DNA from: Xenopus tropicalis | Lineage: Eukaryota > Chordata > Amphibia > Anura > Pipidae | DNA: 64,000 bases | Reading direction: 5' to 3' | Assembly: GCF_000004195.4 (NCBI RefSeq) | Contig: NC_030681.2 | Coordinates: 88,233,681 to 88,297,680 of the forward strand | Shown: in pieces, positions 35,497 through 48,617 of the stretch | Numbering within the stretch: position 1 is the first letter of the stretch | Layout of the letters: each line of letters starts with the position of its first letter | Position numbers and translations under genes: made by a program | The notes under the pieces: model-generated | The model's input: only the letters and a program-made list of their open reading frames with translations | The model's database searches: none | Told to the model about the DNA's origin: nothing

Positions 35497-35723
35497 CAGG
35501 GGCGGGCCAAGCCGACTAGAAATCCCGGTCGGCCATCTTGCCCCTGCACATTCCCCCCCCCCCCCGTGTGCGCTTTGCGGGGGTTGCAATGCAATGACAT
35601 GCGGTGGGGGCAATGGCAAAAGAGCACGGACTAGGGGTAGGCAGGAGAGGCTCCTACCTGCCACCCCCCAATCGTTGCGCCCTGGGCAGCTGCCTCTTCT
35701 GCCTACCCCTAGTTCCGGCCCTG
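35497..35723. mobile_element. hAT-type short element
   Basis: The ends are CAGGGGCGGGCC and CCCCTAGTTCCGGCCCTG. The flanking 8-mers CATGTGCA and CGTGTGTT agree at 5 positions, a possible decayed duplication. It contains a run of 14 C. The tail TGCCTCTTCTGCCTACCCCT recurs at about 33215-33240. Confidence 0.65.
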
Positions 35724-35749
35724 CGTGTGTTTATATACAGTATATATAT

Positions 35750-35850
35750 CTTAGGACCTTTATCAGGATAAAGGTCCCAAGAGGGACCGAAACATTGGAT
35801 CGCATGGTGAATAAAGAGAAGATATTGATGTGACGTGGTGTGCTGGTACT
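35750..35850 (+). repeat. Penelope-type terminal fragment with hammerhead-like stem
   Basis: The hairpin GGTCCC-AAGA-GGGACC (35773-35788) is directly followed by GAAAC (35789-35793) and then ATTGGATCGCATGGTGAATAA. The first conserved box has decayed (AGGATAA instead of CUGANGA). Confidence 0.5.
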
Positions 35851-36249
35851 TCTTATAGGTATAGTGAATTTCACAAATGTAGCAATCAACCAATCAGAAT
35901 ATGGATACACACTTATGAATTAACTGGTTGCAATTAATGATATCATCAGGGAATCAAAATTATGAACATTAATCAGATTGTTTATGCATGATGTTGCTTA
36001 AAATATGGCAAATGCTCACAGAGATGTTTAAAGACTTTAGTTTCCTTTGGCAAGAGAACACTTTTTGGAAATGAGCTGACATGTTTCTCTGGTTCATTTC
36101 CAGCTTGGTGTTAGAAGAGAAATGTGAAACACATTTAACAAAAGACTTAAAAATCCCACAGCAACGTGTGCAATGTACCACTGTCATAGTAGCTGCTAAA
36201 CAATCCCACGATCACAGCAGCCCTTTGATTCTAACCCCAAATAAAGGCT

Positions 36250-36540
36250 TACCCCCATATATAATAAAAGGCAGTAACCCATAGCAACCAATAAAATGTT
36301 TGCTTTTAAACAGGTGACCAGTAAATTCTACTTGCTTATTGGTTTCTCTGGGTTACTACACCTGGGCAAACTTTTTGTCTTTTATTACATAGCCCCAATA
36401 GTTTTTCCAGGTGTGGTTACCCAAAGCAACCATTAGGATGTTTGTTTTTAACAGGTGACCAATAAATGCTACCTGCTGATTGGTTGCTGTAAGTAACTAG
36501 ACCTGTGCCAAACTTTGCACCCTTTATTATATAACTTTTT
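36250..36540. repeat. Two adjacent copies of a short inverted repeat element
   Basis: Each copy has GCAACCAATAAAATG or GCAACCATTAGGATG, ACAGGTGACCA and CAAACTTT...TTTTATTA. Copies run about 36250-36400 and 36415-36540; a third is at 39735-39855 (CATATAGCAACCAATCAGC ... TGCCTTTTATTACATATG). Confidence 0.7.
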
Positions 36541-37344
36541 ATAGACCCATCCTCCCTCTTTATTGTCTTTGTATTTTCAATATTCTCGCTCTTTGTCTGC
36601 CCACTTGAGAGCCCAAGGCAATAATGCCACAAAGGTAGAGGGGCTCTAGATTAAGGGAAAAATTAGTTGGGCTCCTGTACCCAGGAGTTTTTAAAGGGGC
36701 AGTATACCCCCTTTTAAACATAAATTCAATGGGTAAAGCTTGTGCTGAACATACTTTTTGCCTCTTGATTTAATAACAAAAACCATAAAAAAAAGTTTTT
36801 TGTCCTTTTTGAACAAATATGAATATTTCTATTTAAAATAACAGCAAGCATTGTAAAATGTCTTGGTGTATTTGGAACAACTCATGTACTGTCATCCCTT
36901 AGGGAGTGCCACAGCCAGGTCTGTCATTTAAGTTAAATCACCCTCCCACACATCTGTTCTTTGTTATTAGTAGTATTTTTCTCATTTACGCTACTGGCAG
37001 CTATGAATATATGCTTTTATCTTTATGTTTTGTTTTGTTTAATTGGCCTTCTACTTGCTGGCCAAAGTCTTGTGTGCAAATTACATAACTGCCATCTCAG
37101 GTTTTTAGTGCTGACTGCAGTGCATGTTATCCAGTATATCTTGAGGTCAGCAACAGGGTTAAGCCTGTGAGTTAACAAGCATTTCAGTCATTTTTAACAT
37201 TGCTACTTGCAGACAGAAGAGCTAAGAAAAAAACAGCATAATTTGTTGCATTGTGAGGTTTTGTATATATTTCTGATATGGTACTATATATTACCATACA
37301 TATCTCTCAAGGTCAACCAATCTCACATTTCTTCTCAAGGCAAC

Positions 37345-37491
37345 TGCAGCAATTTCGGGAAATCGCGGCGCCGCATATGCAATCCCACTGGCGATTTACA
37401 TTCAAGACGGTGGCATATCGGGGAGATTAGTTGCCCGCAACAAGGGAGATTTGTCACGGGTGACTAATCTCCCTGTCTACCATGGCCCTAA
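37345..37491. repeat. Degenerate AGATTAGT-family MITE
   Basis: ATCCCACTGGCGATTTACAT and GACTAATCTCCCTGTCTACC match the copies at 11779 and 28225. The left end is damaged. Confidence 0.75.
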
Positions 37492-38810
37492 GCTGAGCTC
37501 TGCATCTTGCACCAGTTTAAAATACTGGGGCATCTTCCTACCATATTAATAACATTGACATTGGGTGGCATTTTTCTTAGCCAGGCCAGCTGGCAACCCT
37601 AAATACAACTCCCTACAGAATTTTGCCAGCCCCATACAGGAATTCTATAGCAGCTGGAGTACTTTGCTCATTCCTGCCCTAGTGTGTACATCTGGCTTGA
37701 TCTTTGTTTGTGCTATATAAATGCTCAAATGTTAAATATTTTATCAAATCAACTTGATTTAGAACTGTTTAGACTTTTGACTTTTGGTGATTAAATATCA
37801 CTTACAGTTCAACCTCCCAAACAAATAAATAGCATGTAAAATTTGAAATTCTTTCGTGATGAAAGCATAAGGTAGACTTTATAAATCAGTCACTCTTAGT
37901 TGCACAGTACAGCTATTTGCAGCCTTGTGTTTGATCTGTACCTAACTGGGGGAACGCAGCCTATAAGACCCTTCTACTAAAAATTTCTTCAGAAAGTGTT
38001 GGTCAAAGGAAATACGTCAGGAAAATAGGAAATTAATACAAAAACAAAAACAGTGGCAAACGCTGAAAGAGTATCCTGCAGAGTGAAATGATGCCTTGTG
38101 GGGGGAATATCAGGCTCCACATCAGGAGAAGACAAGTTTAACTTCAGACTTGTAACAGTGTGTGTTTTCTTATCGCAGCACAACAAATCAGTTGAGTGTG
38201 TAACTCCCAGTCGGGCACCTAGGAAAGAAGAGACTTTCTATGCTTTAAGATACTTTTATCTTGACCTCCTGTTTAATGTAAAAGCACCTGAACTGGGCTT
38301 TGAGTATGGCAAAGCCTAATTAAGCAGTTTAATTCAGACACATCTATCTTTCTGTTCTAAAGTGATAATGCCCCGTTAAAATGAAGGCACTGTTGCTGCA
38401 GAACATTGGCTCCTAGAGGAATAACACGGCTGCATCTAGCATTACAAAGACTCCCATTTATTCACAGCCTGGCTTCTACTGCTCAAATGCCAGGTACTGA
38501 ACTGCCATTATTTTATCTTTTTTTTTTTTCTTTCGGTGCTCTGACCTTCAGGTATTAGTTTACATCACACAGGGTACTGTAAATACATTTTACACAATAT
38601 CATGCCATCTAATCTTTTCAATACAGTGCCATTACAACTGTCAAATTATTTAACTAAAGCTGGGAAAAGGCAGAATAATTTGTTACTAAGAATACAGAGA
38701 TGGTGCTCATTAACATTGCTTTAACAAATTCTACTTATTTTTTTTTTCTAAAATGCAGTATCTTTTATAGGATTACCATTGTAATCATAGGATTTCAAAT
38801 AATTCAACAC

Positions 38811-39275
38811 TAGGGGGCATTTACTAACATTCGTATTTTATTTTTTCCAGAATTTCTAAATTACAAATTTTTCACAGACAAACCTTAAAAGTTTTTTTTA
38901 AAAGACTTTTTGTCTTTTATTATGCGTCAAAACTGAGACAAATCTGAAAGTAAAACTACGTCATCTAAAAGCTGTCAAGGTCATGTAGAAGTCAATGGCA
39001 GGTGTCATTTATACAACTAAAAGATCTTTCTTTGCTTAATGGTTTTAGAGGTTTTCGGGGGGGAGGTTGACAATATGAAAAATTTGCGGGTTTTTTTGTT
39101 TTTCTTTTTGCTTGAAAGTCCAGTTGTTTTAGACTTAATTCTACTAGATACTGTATATCATGACCTGGGTGAATGAGAATCTTCATAGACATAAAGAAAA
39201 TGAGTTTTTTTGTGGTTTCAAAAACCTCCAAAACCACAAAGATGAGAACGTTGATAAATGGGCCTCTGTGGGGCA
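38811..39275. repeat. Dispersed 'CATTTACTAACATTCG...ATAAATGGGCC' repeat with nested Penelope end
   Basis: It starts GGGGGCATTTACTAACATTC and ends GTTGATAAATGGGCC, like 3377-3730 and 52735-52945. The interior holds 39109-39192, a Penelope 3' tail (AAGTCCAGTTGTTTTAGACT onward), inserted in plus orientation. Confidence 0.6.
39109..39192 (+). repeat. Penelope 3' tail fragment
   Basis: AAAGTCCAGTTGTTTTAGAC continuing ACTTAATTCTACTAGATACT is identical to the end of the 4819-6614 element (minus strand) and carries on with ATCATGACCTGGGTGAATGA, also seen in the 9205-9560 fragment. Confidence 0.75.
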
Positions 39276-39734
39276 AATTTATGAGAATACCATAAAAACA
39301 TGCAATCACAAATATAGTTAGGGTTTTTAAAACACAAATTTTAAATTTGGCAAATGAAAAAATCTTGAAAACTTGAATATAATACCTTGCTGACTTCCTA
39401 GTATATTTTTATGCAAATGGACTGAAGTCAATGACCCTTTTGTTTTACATGTTTTTTTCATGGAGGTTGTGGTTTTGCAAAAAAAAAAAAAAAAAAATTG
39501 TGAAATGCAGAATTTTACCACTAATCTCATCACAATATTTGAAACATTTAAGCAAACTGAATGAAATAATTTTCATTTGATATTGACTGTATTTCCATGA
39601 TTCAATCTTAGTATAGATTGAATAGAAGCAGAAATTAAATTACTGTTCTATTTGTTTGACAGGGTGGCATATTTACCCTGCGAAGGTGTTTTTTTAATCT
39701 AATAATTTGATAAATTCTATAAAAAATTTCTATA

Positions 39735-39855
39735 AAATCAGGATCAGTAACATATAGCAACCAATCAGCAGTAAGCATTTACTGGTCACCTGTTTAATTG
39801 GTTGCTATTGTTTCTGCTTCTGGGCAAACTTAGTGCCTTTTATTACATATGGGTG
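39735..39855. repeat. Third copy of the CAACCAATCAGC short inverted repeat
   Basis: CATATAGCAACCAATCAGCA, CTGGTCACCTGTTTAA and GGGCAAACTTAGTGCC match the pair at 36250-36540. Confidence 0.7.
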
Positions 39856-40735
39856 CTTGTATATTAAGATAACAGATATTATAAACTGCTAAATAACGTA
39901 TACCTACAGGCATTTGAGTTGCTTATATTGGCACACACATTCCTGCAGATTATTTCAAAAGTCACATACAGTATTCATTTAGATATGAGATCTTAGAATG
40001 TTCTGTCTCTTAATCCAACTGCCAAAGTTCGTACATAGAAAGAGATGGCTCTGATTACCTTTTGCTGTTGTTAATGCCATAAAAACCCATCTGGAAAGGT
40101 AGCTAAAAGGCCTGCCCTTTTGCAACACAATTCAATGCGCTCAGTATTTTTTCCTTTGAACAGTGTTCACAAAGTTGTTGGTTGCAAGAAAGATTTCTGT
40201 ATACATTAAGAACTTCATACAAACATAACCAGATGTGCAGAGCAGGATTCTGTTAAATGCTAGTGTGAATAATTACACTAAGCAGGTGAAATAATTTTGT
40301 GTAAAACAAATTAAATATTCAAGTACTAGATTTAGAATAACAATTTATTTTATGCCTTTTCAGTACTTTGCTTTAAAAGGTTCTTTAAAGATTATCCATA
40401 GCAGTAATGAAGTGCAATTTGGTATAGGAAAGTGCACGTGAGAGAGTTTTGCTCACAGGGCAGAAGATTCTGTTTCTGAGCTGCCCTCCAATCAGTAGAG
40501 AAAGAGATTTCAGCAAGAGCTATGTTTCTTGTAGACTGCTGAGTGCATCTGAATATAAAGTGCTTTGGTTCTTTGGAATAATCAGGTTGTGTGCATATAG
40601 AAAAACAAGTTCCTTTTGGAGCAGATTTAAAAGAGTGAAATTAAAGCTTGCTACAATGAAAATTTGCCACTCTCTTTAGTTCTATATGGTTTTGTGAGGT
40701 GTATTTATTAAAGGGTGAATGCTTACTTTCGGTCT

Positions 40736-41154
40736 TTAAAGGGGTAGTTTACCTTTAAATTAACTTTCTGTATGATACAGGCTTTGATATTCTAAGACAA
40801 TATGCAATCAGCTTTTTTCAGCAGCTCTCCAGTTGATTTTTAAGCAGCTATATGTTTGCTAGTGTCTTATTTACCCTAGCAACTAGGCAGTTGACAGGAA
40901 TACGAATAGGGCAGGGGTTGCATGAAAAAGAAGAGACGTAATACAAAGTACCAATAACAATAAAATTGTAGCCTCACAGAGTAATAGTTTTTGGCTGCCG
41001 GGGTCAGAGACCCCCATTTGAAAGCTGGAAAGAGTCAGAGGAGTAAGGCAAATAATTCAAAACTAATAAATAAGGAAAACCAATTGCAAAGTTGCTAGGA
41101 ATGGGCATTCTATAACATACTAAAAGTTAACTAAATGTTGAACTACCCATTTAA
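40736..41154 (+). mobile_element. TTAA element (GGTAGTTTACCTTTAA type), full copy
   Basis: The left edge is TTAAAGGGGTAGTTTACC and the right edge AACTACCCATTTAA. The interior includes TTACCCTAGCAACTAGG and CCCCCATTTGAAAGCTGGAA. Both ends have TTAA. It is the fullest copy of the family also seen at 32739-33203. Confidence 0.88.
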
Positions 41155-42509
41155 AAATCCCATAGCAACAAAGTGGCGGAATTTCACTGTGACAAGTTCT
41201 AATTTTACTTTTTGATAAATCTGCCCCTTGAAGTTCAAAGACTTTAAACTGCTAGTATGAAATAAGTGTGCATTGTGATGACTCTGTATTTAGTTGAATT
41301 AAAAATCAGCTCAGAAGATGGGCCAAGTAACAGAAGGTTTAGTTACTCAAGTTTAGCCTTGTAATAGCTTGCTCTATGAGTGATACAGTATATGGGAGCA
41401 GATTAGCTAGCTGAGCCGTCTGACAAGGGAGGTTATGCTGCTGGAAGGAACTACTCAGGCAGTGATTGACCCAGGTAGGGGAGGAGGTTGGAAGAGACCC
41501 TCAGTAATGAAGTGCTTGAAAAAGAGTTAACCAGGCAGTTGGGTATTGGCAAAGGAGAAAATAATAAAAATGACTGTTGGATGTAATACAAAAAAAAGTT
41601 TATATTGGGCAGTCTTCTCATTATCAAAAAAAATCATTGAATCATTTGACCTAGGTACTATCATTCGGACAGCCTATAATATCAAAGTTTCAGAAATTCA
41701 AATGATAAAGTCTAGTTAATTTCATTTTATTGCATAAACTGAATGATGTATTTTTATTTTACAGTGCTGAAATATTTAGTACACAAAAGCTTTTAAACTT
41801 TATGTAATTTTAAAAGCTTGAAAATTAAGAAACTAGAACCTTAGGATGCCAAGCATCTTAACTCTATGACTGAAGTCTTTTGTCTTTGTCCATGTTATGC
41901 TATGCATCCTATTAGCAAGGTTAACTACATTCATATATTTTAGGAGAAACATTGGATTGGAAACAATTTTTCTGGTTGCTTTAGGATGGGCTTCAAAAAC
42001 TCTGAGTGTCTGTATATGAAATGCCCTTCTCAATGCTTTTGTTTATTTTATTTTATGCCGCTTGTAAGAAATTAATGTATATACCATACTGGCTTGCCGA
42101 TAACTCATTAATCAGATATGACCTACAGTAGGCAAAGAATGTGGATGTAACATTTAAACATCTTCTAGCATATAAAATGTATTAAGTGCTTATAGACACA
42201 CTGCATTCCTTTCCTTATATAGACTCATTCTTAAACTGATAGTGCCTTTTTTTCTTTGCAGCCAGTAGCAAGTATTAAATTAAAGCAATATGAAAATAAA
42301 AAAGTTGTACTGACATTAGGATTTTATTGCCACTTGCTTAAGTAGTTTTAAATGTAATATACTGTATAAAGGAAATCCTGTATGTGATTAAAACACTAAC
42401 AGATAAAAGAACACATATGTGAACTTGCTTGTGTTGATGGAACAGCATGCAAAATACAAGGATATTTAAGTAGCAAATGATGATTGAGTCTAAAGCAATT
42501 ACACACCAT

Positions 42510-42850
42510 AAAGGACAAGTCAACCCAGAATAATTTTTTTTTTGCTTAATAAAAGAAAACCAAATTCTAAGCAACTTTGCAATATAGATTAATTACAAAT
42601 ATGTAATGGTTGTTTAGCTATTTGTATCTATAACTGCTATTAAAAGCAGTGTCCTTTTCTATTCTCTGCCCTGGTGGCTCTGACTCTTGAAACAATGGCA
42701 GCAGATTGACAGACCTGTCTTACTGGTGGAGACTGACCTGAGTTCAGCAAATGCTGCTTTTTATAGCAATTACATTTACAAATAACTTTATGTTATGCTA
42801 TTATGTTTTCTTTTATTAGGCAAAAACTTATTATATGGGTTGCCCTTTAA
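42510..42850. mobile_element. TTAA-type MITE (AGGACAAGTCAACCC)
   Basis: The left end is TAAAGGACAAGTCAACCC and the right end GGGTTGCCCTTTAA (complementary). The left TTAA has become ATAA. No ORF. Confidence 0.7.
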
Positions 42851-44324
42851 CAGACAAGGGCAGGTACTCAGTGAGCCCCATGGCTATATTAGTAAAATCA
42901 AATCACTATTGTCATACATTTTTTGCTGTGTTTAGCATTAATTCATTGGATGCCAGTGGACATGAGAAAGACATTGTAACTAGATTTTCCTAATCATGTG
43001 ATCCTTGAGTACTGTCCTGTCATTCCCTACTACAATTTTGAAGAACTGTATATGGGTCCATATTTGGCTGGGTCCACAGTGGCTGCCCCATTTATGAAAG
43101 CCATTCATGAAAGCCATCAGTAGTGACATGTTTCTTGAATTGTGAGGAACACAATTCCATCTTTCCATTTGAAAGATGGAAATTGCATTGTCTCTCATTG
43201 ATTGCTATTGCTTTCCATCTGCTAAAAGAAAGAAGGAAGTTATTGTCAGCAGAATGTGCGGTGCCTCTAACTAAGCCTTGGGCAGATATTAAAGGAGAAC
43301 TACAGCAATAGCAGTATTGGGGAGCTCAACCCTCTGTTAACTTACCCAAGCGGGTATCAGGTGCAAATACTGGAAGAACCTCACCTTGCATGGGGGTCAA
43401 TATCCAACAGCAAAAAAATCCAGTAGCACACTGAAGATGCAAGCCGTGAAAAAATTGTGTTTTATTTGCCCAAGTACATATAAACAAGCAAAGAGCTTGG
43501 AGAGAGGAGAGGAGAACTAAACTCTTACTTATTGCACCAGCTCTATGTTTCCGTATTTCATAGCAGCAATGCATTACAGAAGTTTTTTAAGATTTCAGTC
43601 CGGTAAATGCACCCTGAATTTTTGAAAAAAGGGTAGGCAACTATAATCAGTGGGGGGCGCTTAACAACCTTTTCTTCTTCTTCAAGAACAATACCTTCAG
43701 ACAGCTTTGAGTTTACATAAGAACACTATAAATATTTTTTTCAGCTTTCTAAATAGTTCTGAATACTAAGGTACCCAAGTATGAGCGGTAATTTGCTCAT
43801 AAAGAGAGCTTATATATAGGTTCTTGCACACTGGTAGGTGCAAGCCCAGCTACGGCCTGCACCCACATTTGTTCCCTAAATTGAAAGTCTGAATGACTCC
43901 AAGTTAGGAGACGAGTAGAGGGTAGGAGGGGGGGTACCAAGGTGTCTCCCCCCATCCGCTCCTCATAAACAAAGGGTGGCCGCAGGTCTCTGTGTTTCAA
44001 AATGGAATGCAGAGTCTTGTGGCAATTCATGCAGCATGGAAGGCAGGGTGCAAAGTGCAAAAAAATGGTAAATTATGCCTCCACATTGTAAATGATCCTT
44101 AGTAAATAGTCTGCTTATTAAAAAAAAAAAAAAGTAATTATGCCACTTCCCAACTAAAATGTATTCTTACCTGGTTATTTTGTAATAAATGAGAGATTGC
44201 CTTGTGACTGATTCATATTAACCCAAAATAAACTTGTGCTGGTGCCAAACAATGTTATTGGGTTTATTTAATATGTTTATGTGTTTTAGCAGATTTTATG
44301 CATGTTTCTTAAAAAATAATGATA

Positions 44325-44420
44325 ATGATCCCTTATCTGGAAAACTCCAAGTTCTAAGGTATGCTTAATACCATCAGTCTATCAACCAGAAACAAGTTAT
44401 CCAGAATGCTTTGAAATCGA
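44325..44420. repeat. Fragment of the 'CCTTATCTGGAAAACTCC' family
   Basis: ATCCCTTATCTGGAAAACTC, then CAAGTTCTAAG and TATCCAGAATGCTTTG, matches the family seen at 17590, 20890 and 61167. Confidence 0.55.
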
Positions 44421-44882
44421 GAGTAATAATGAGATGCCAAAATATAAAAAAACTACTGGATGTCAGTGGGGTACAGTATACTGTAGAAAAAAAAATGTCC
44501 TAACTGGACATATTCTATGACTTAACACACACCACAACCCCAACTTTTATAGTGAACTTTTTTAATTTTAACAAAAATCTTTTAAAACCGTATAACTAAG
44601 CTTTACACAGTTGCATATTTCTATTCACTTCTGAAAGGTCTTACTGCAAAGACATTTGGCACTAACTGGTAATGAGTCATCTGGGATGAAGCTTTACCAG
44701 CACTGAAGGCTTGGATTTGTCTGTATGAGACCAGTTATCTTAACAAACCACAAATTGTCACTAGGGGCATTGCTGCTTTCATTGTAGTCATTTTAGCTAT
44801 GTCATTGCCATGTTGCAAAGGTAAACTTTTTGCCTCAGTTTAGTTTTAATGGGCTACAAAATTGAATCTGGACTCCCACAAT

Positions 44883-45171
44883 CAGGGTCGGACTGGGCCG
44901 TCGGGACACCGGGAAAAATCCTGGTGGTCAACGGGTCTAGTGGGCCCCGGCGGCCCAGACCCAGCCCTTGCTGCACTCCCTCTGCCCAACCGCTCCTCCC
45001 GACGCCTTAAATTATGCGCACTCGGGGGAGGACGTCAGGTGGGGGGCGCTGCGAGGGGGGTTAGGGGGGCCCCTGGGGGGGAGAGACTTAGGGGACACGG
45101 CCAGCGGGGGCACCTGCAGGGCCCCTGGGGCGGGAACCCCGGAGGGCCCTTCACACCCCAGTCCGGCCCTG
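44883..45171. mobile_element. Short hAT-type element with perfect TSD
   Basis: The ends CAGGGTCGGACTGGGCC and CAGTCCGGCCCTG are flanked by perfect CCCACAAT (44875-44882 and 45172-45179). The GC-rich ORFs within are not genes; the element is non-autonomous. Confidence 0.93.
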
Positions 45172-46789
45172 CCCACAATGCACCGTAATAGGCCAAAAGG
45201 TCCAAGACACTAAAATGATTTTATACAGATGCACTAGATGGCCAGCAGAGGGAGTTCACAGTAAGTGAGTAATGAAAAATGACAAGATGATGGATGCTTG
45301 TGCTGAAGACATGAGAACAGGTCTTTGACTAGTCATGGGCATAATTTCTTTGCATGTCTGTAGATGCGAAGGTGTGTCCTGTGTTGGAGTTTTTGTAGGT
45401 ATGTATTTAGGCACAGTATCTGTGTTATGATAGGGATGTGGAAGGTGTGTAAATGAGGAAGAGTTAACAGTGTAATACTGGATTTGATGCATCCCTAATA
45501 AACACAAATGATAAAAAATGATATGGGACCAATTTATTAACATTTCATTTTTAATTTTTTTACATTTTTACATTTTTTTTTTGCTGAGTGCATTCATAAA
45601 TGATCCGTATCTTTTTGTGGGTAGTTTGCAATATGGTGCTAAACAGCATTGCCCATGGTACTTAATAGGCTTGGTGAGGATTCAGTACAAAAAAACTAGC
45701 TGAGGACACACAAGGCCCAGGCTCAGCTTTTTTTCCACCTGTTTTCCCCACAGGCAGAGAGAAGCTAATGCGCACCGGTCTTCTCAGCTGTTTCTCTGCA
45801 CTGGCAGGCACAGATTCAGCCTGTGTGCAGACAAACTAAACAGATATCAGTGAAAAAATGCTTAGTTCACCGCTCTTTGTGAGTGGATGGGAGTGCATCA
45901 GCTTGAAGACATAGTCAGAGAGAAACTAGGGTTGCACCTTGTGTGCCCTCAGCTGAAAACAATAATGTCCACTGCAGTCTGAACCAAGAAAGAACTAAAT
46001 GGCAGATCTATAATATTCAGGTTGTCTTTTTGAAAGAGGCTGCCACTTCATTTGGCATGCTGAAGCAGGAAAGGATGTTAGCCACTTATTTCCAGCGTTT
46101 TAAAAAGTGATAGCTCTTTGCTATCTGCTACATCTCTTATTTCTCGGAATGCCATTGTAGGAGCTGTTTTGTAGAAATACTTCTGTCTATAGGATAAAGG
46201 CAAGTAAGCCTAACCTTATAACCCTAGCTGAGTGAGAAATATATTACACTGTATCCCTAATCTTACTTTTTAAATTGGGACATATCAACGTTAATCACTC
46301 TCTCTATAAATATTAAGACTTTTTTTGAGTTGGCTACAGTATAGAGAAGAGAATGCTTTGATAATTTCTATTTCCCTGGACTTAAAATGAGTATTTTGTC
46401 TTTCTGTGTAGAGTCTTATGTTTATTTTGGATGCAGAAACATGAAACCTCATCTGTTTAATTAATTTATTTTTCCGAAGAACAGCCGTAGTTTTAAAATG
46501 TACTTATGCTTTAAGTGAACCAATTACGTTGCTAAATTTAGCTATGGACTATTTTTCTTAACTATGGGTTGTAGTTTTAATGTGATTTTCCACCCCATAC
46601 TATTAGTGTATATTAGTGTATTTATAAAATATTTATATCATTATAATATTTTTATTTTGGGTTAGTCGGGAACAAATGAAAAACCGCACAAGTCCTAGGT
46701 AAACAAATGAAACTAAATTAATTATATTTGGTTATGTATTTATTGAAAAAAATGCTTAACTGGGGTTTTCTTCAAATACTTTTAGGACT

Positions 46790-46880
46790 TGTTTGAAAAT
46801 CATATGATGTTTTAGGTCACATTCATATGAAAATATAGAAAATTTTAAAAGGTTCACAAACTTTCAAGCACCACTGTATT
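46790..46880. repeat. Tc1/mariner-type end fragment
   Basis: GGTTCACAAACTTTCAAGCA followed by CCACTGTA is a Tc1-type terminal repeat. The AGGACTTGTTTGAAAATCA and TGATGTTTTAGGTCACATTC blocks recur at 48424-48485. The other end was not found. Confidence 0.55.
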
Positions 46881-47079
46881 CTTTACACACGAACAGAACA
46901 TGCATTAAAACACATATACATTTTAGTCAAACAAAATCTCACCTCTCAAAATCTCATCTCTCATCTCAAAATCTCAGCGACCTCTTCTGTTAGAAAGTAA
47001 TATTGCAGGGCATTTGCATTTTTTTAGCTGCCCCTGCCATGAGGTGTTACTCAACTAAAAGGTTCATATAAGACAAATT

Positions 47080-47943
47080 GGGCCCAATTCCAAAGTCCGA
47101 AATAAGGAGTGCTATTTATAGCATGCGTTAAAAATCTTATCACTTCTTATTTTTCACTCGATTCACTAAAAGGACACTTGTCATAATTAAGAAGCGATGT
47201 TCTTGGCATTATTTATCTTACGATGACATATTTTCAAGCAATATATTACGCAGTGCAAAGATATTACGCAGCGCGCAATATTTTATGCAGAGCGCAATAT
47301 ATTACGCAGAGCGCAATATATTACGCACGTAACCATTACTTTCTGAAAACCACCATTTCCCTGAAAACTGGAGGATGCATCACTCTAGGGCCAACATATA
47401 CTTGAAAAAATACGACTGCAAACTCCATGTTGTGTTGCCAATAGCTCACGAACCGCAATTTTCTTTAAGTACCGCCTGCCCCAAGTAGGGTTAATATTCA
47501 CACAGATTAACACGATATTTTGCACGTTTAACGCTTCATATGTGTTTGTGAATCATGCGTAAGTACTATTTCTATTCGCTAATTAACGCAATGCGTTTTT
47601 TTTGTGCATGCGATATGCGGATTAACACATGCAAAATGACTTTGATGAATCGGTACTTAATTATCGCATGCTTTTTAATGAAAAAATTTTTCCGAAAAGC
47701 GTTATTGACCTTTAGTGAATCGGCCCCTATAACGCTTATCGCATAGTTTTTTTCATTAAAATATGTCATCGTCAGATAAATAACGCCAAGAACATCGCTT
47801 CTTAATTATGACAAGTGTCCTTTTAGTGAATCGAGCGAAAAATAAGAAGTGATAAGATTTTTAACGCATGCTATAAATAGCACTCCTTATTTCGGACTTT
47901 AGTGAATCGGGCCCCTTATTTCGGACTTTAGTGAATCGGGCCC
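47080..47943. mobile_element. Inverted-repeat element with ~165-bp arms (TTAGTGAATCGGGCCC type)
   Basis: The left arm (GGGCCCAATTCCAAAGTCCG, GGAGTGCTATTTATAGCATG, AAGAAGCGATGTTCTTGGC) is mirrored by the right arm ending GTGAATCGGGCCC. The right terminus is duplicated in tandem (47893-47915 and 47921-47943). The core has short direct repeats of GCGCAATATATTACGCA at about 47260-47330. Confidence 0.85.
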
Positions 47944-48282
47944 ATTATGTGATATTTAAATACTGATAGTTATATTATATGAATTTGAATTCAGAGCACA
48001 CCGACAGTGGGTGCAGAGGAACTGGTGACTAAGCCATCCAGGTACCATTCCAAACTACTAGGAAATTCTAGGAAACACTTACTACAGGGCAATAGTGTTG
48101 TATGGCACTTGGTTGGGCGTGTGTTGTTTAAGCTGTGCCACTCAAAGGAGAAATAAAATACTGTAACAACCCAGTAAATGAGATTCTGGACAGTAAGGCT
48201 ACACTGGGTAAAGCTGTGATGGCAGGGAAGTGAGTACTCTGTACAGTGGGGTAACCGAGCAGCCCCTACATATTGTTTAGCA

Positions 48283-48617
48283 CTAGGGTTACCACCTGTC
48301 TTCAGAAGGGCTGTCCGGGTCAAAACTGCCTGCCCAGTTTTCCAAATTAGGTAAGCTGGCCAGGACTCACTGACATTGAAGTGGCCGATCCCTGATCACC
48401 ACGTCATAACCTTCATCTACCTTCAGGACTTGTTTGAAAATCAGATGATGTTTTAGGTCACATTCTTTCAAGCACCACTGTATGCTTTACTCCACACAAA
48501 CAGATCATGAATTAAAACACACACCCTGTGATGTCACTGGCCACCCCTCTCCGCCCCTTGTGATGTCACCGCCCACCCCCTGCCCAGAGAAAGAAGCCAG
48601 CAGAAGTGGTAACCCTG
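48283..48617. repeat. Possible terminal-repeat element GGGTTACCAC...GTGGTAACCCTG
   Basis: The ends AGGGTTACCACC and AGTGGTAACCCTG are complementary. The interior has two GTGATGTCAC words and a fragment (48424-48520) that also occurs at 46790-46915, perhaps nested. No clear target duplication. Confidence 0.5.

Noticed and set aside
44862..45213. GC-rich ORFs of 81 and 108 codons
   Set aside because: They lie on a non-autonomous hAT element with its own terminal repeats and target duplications.
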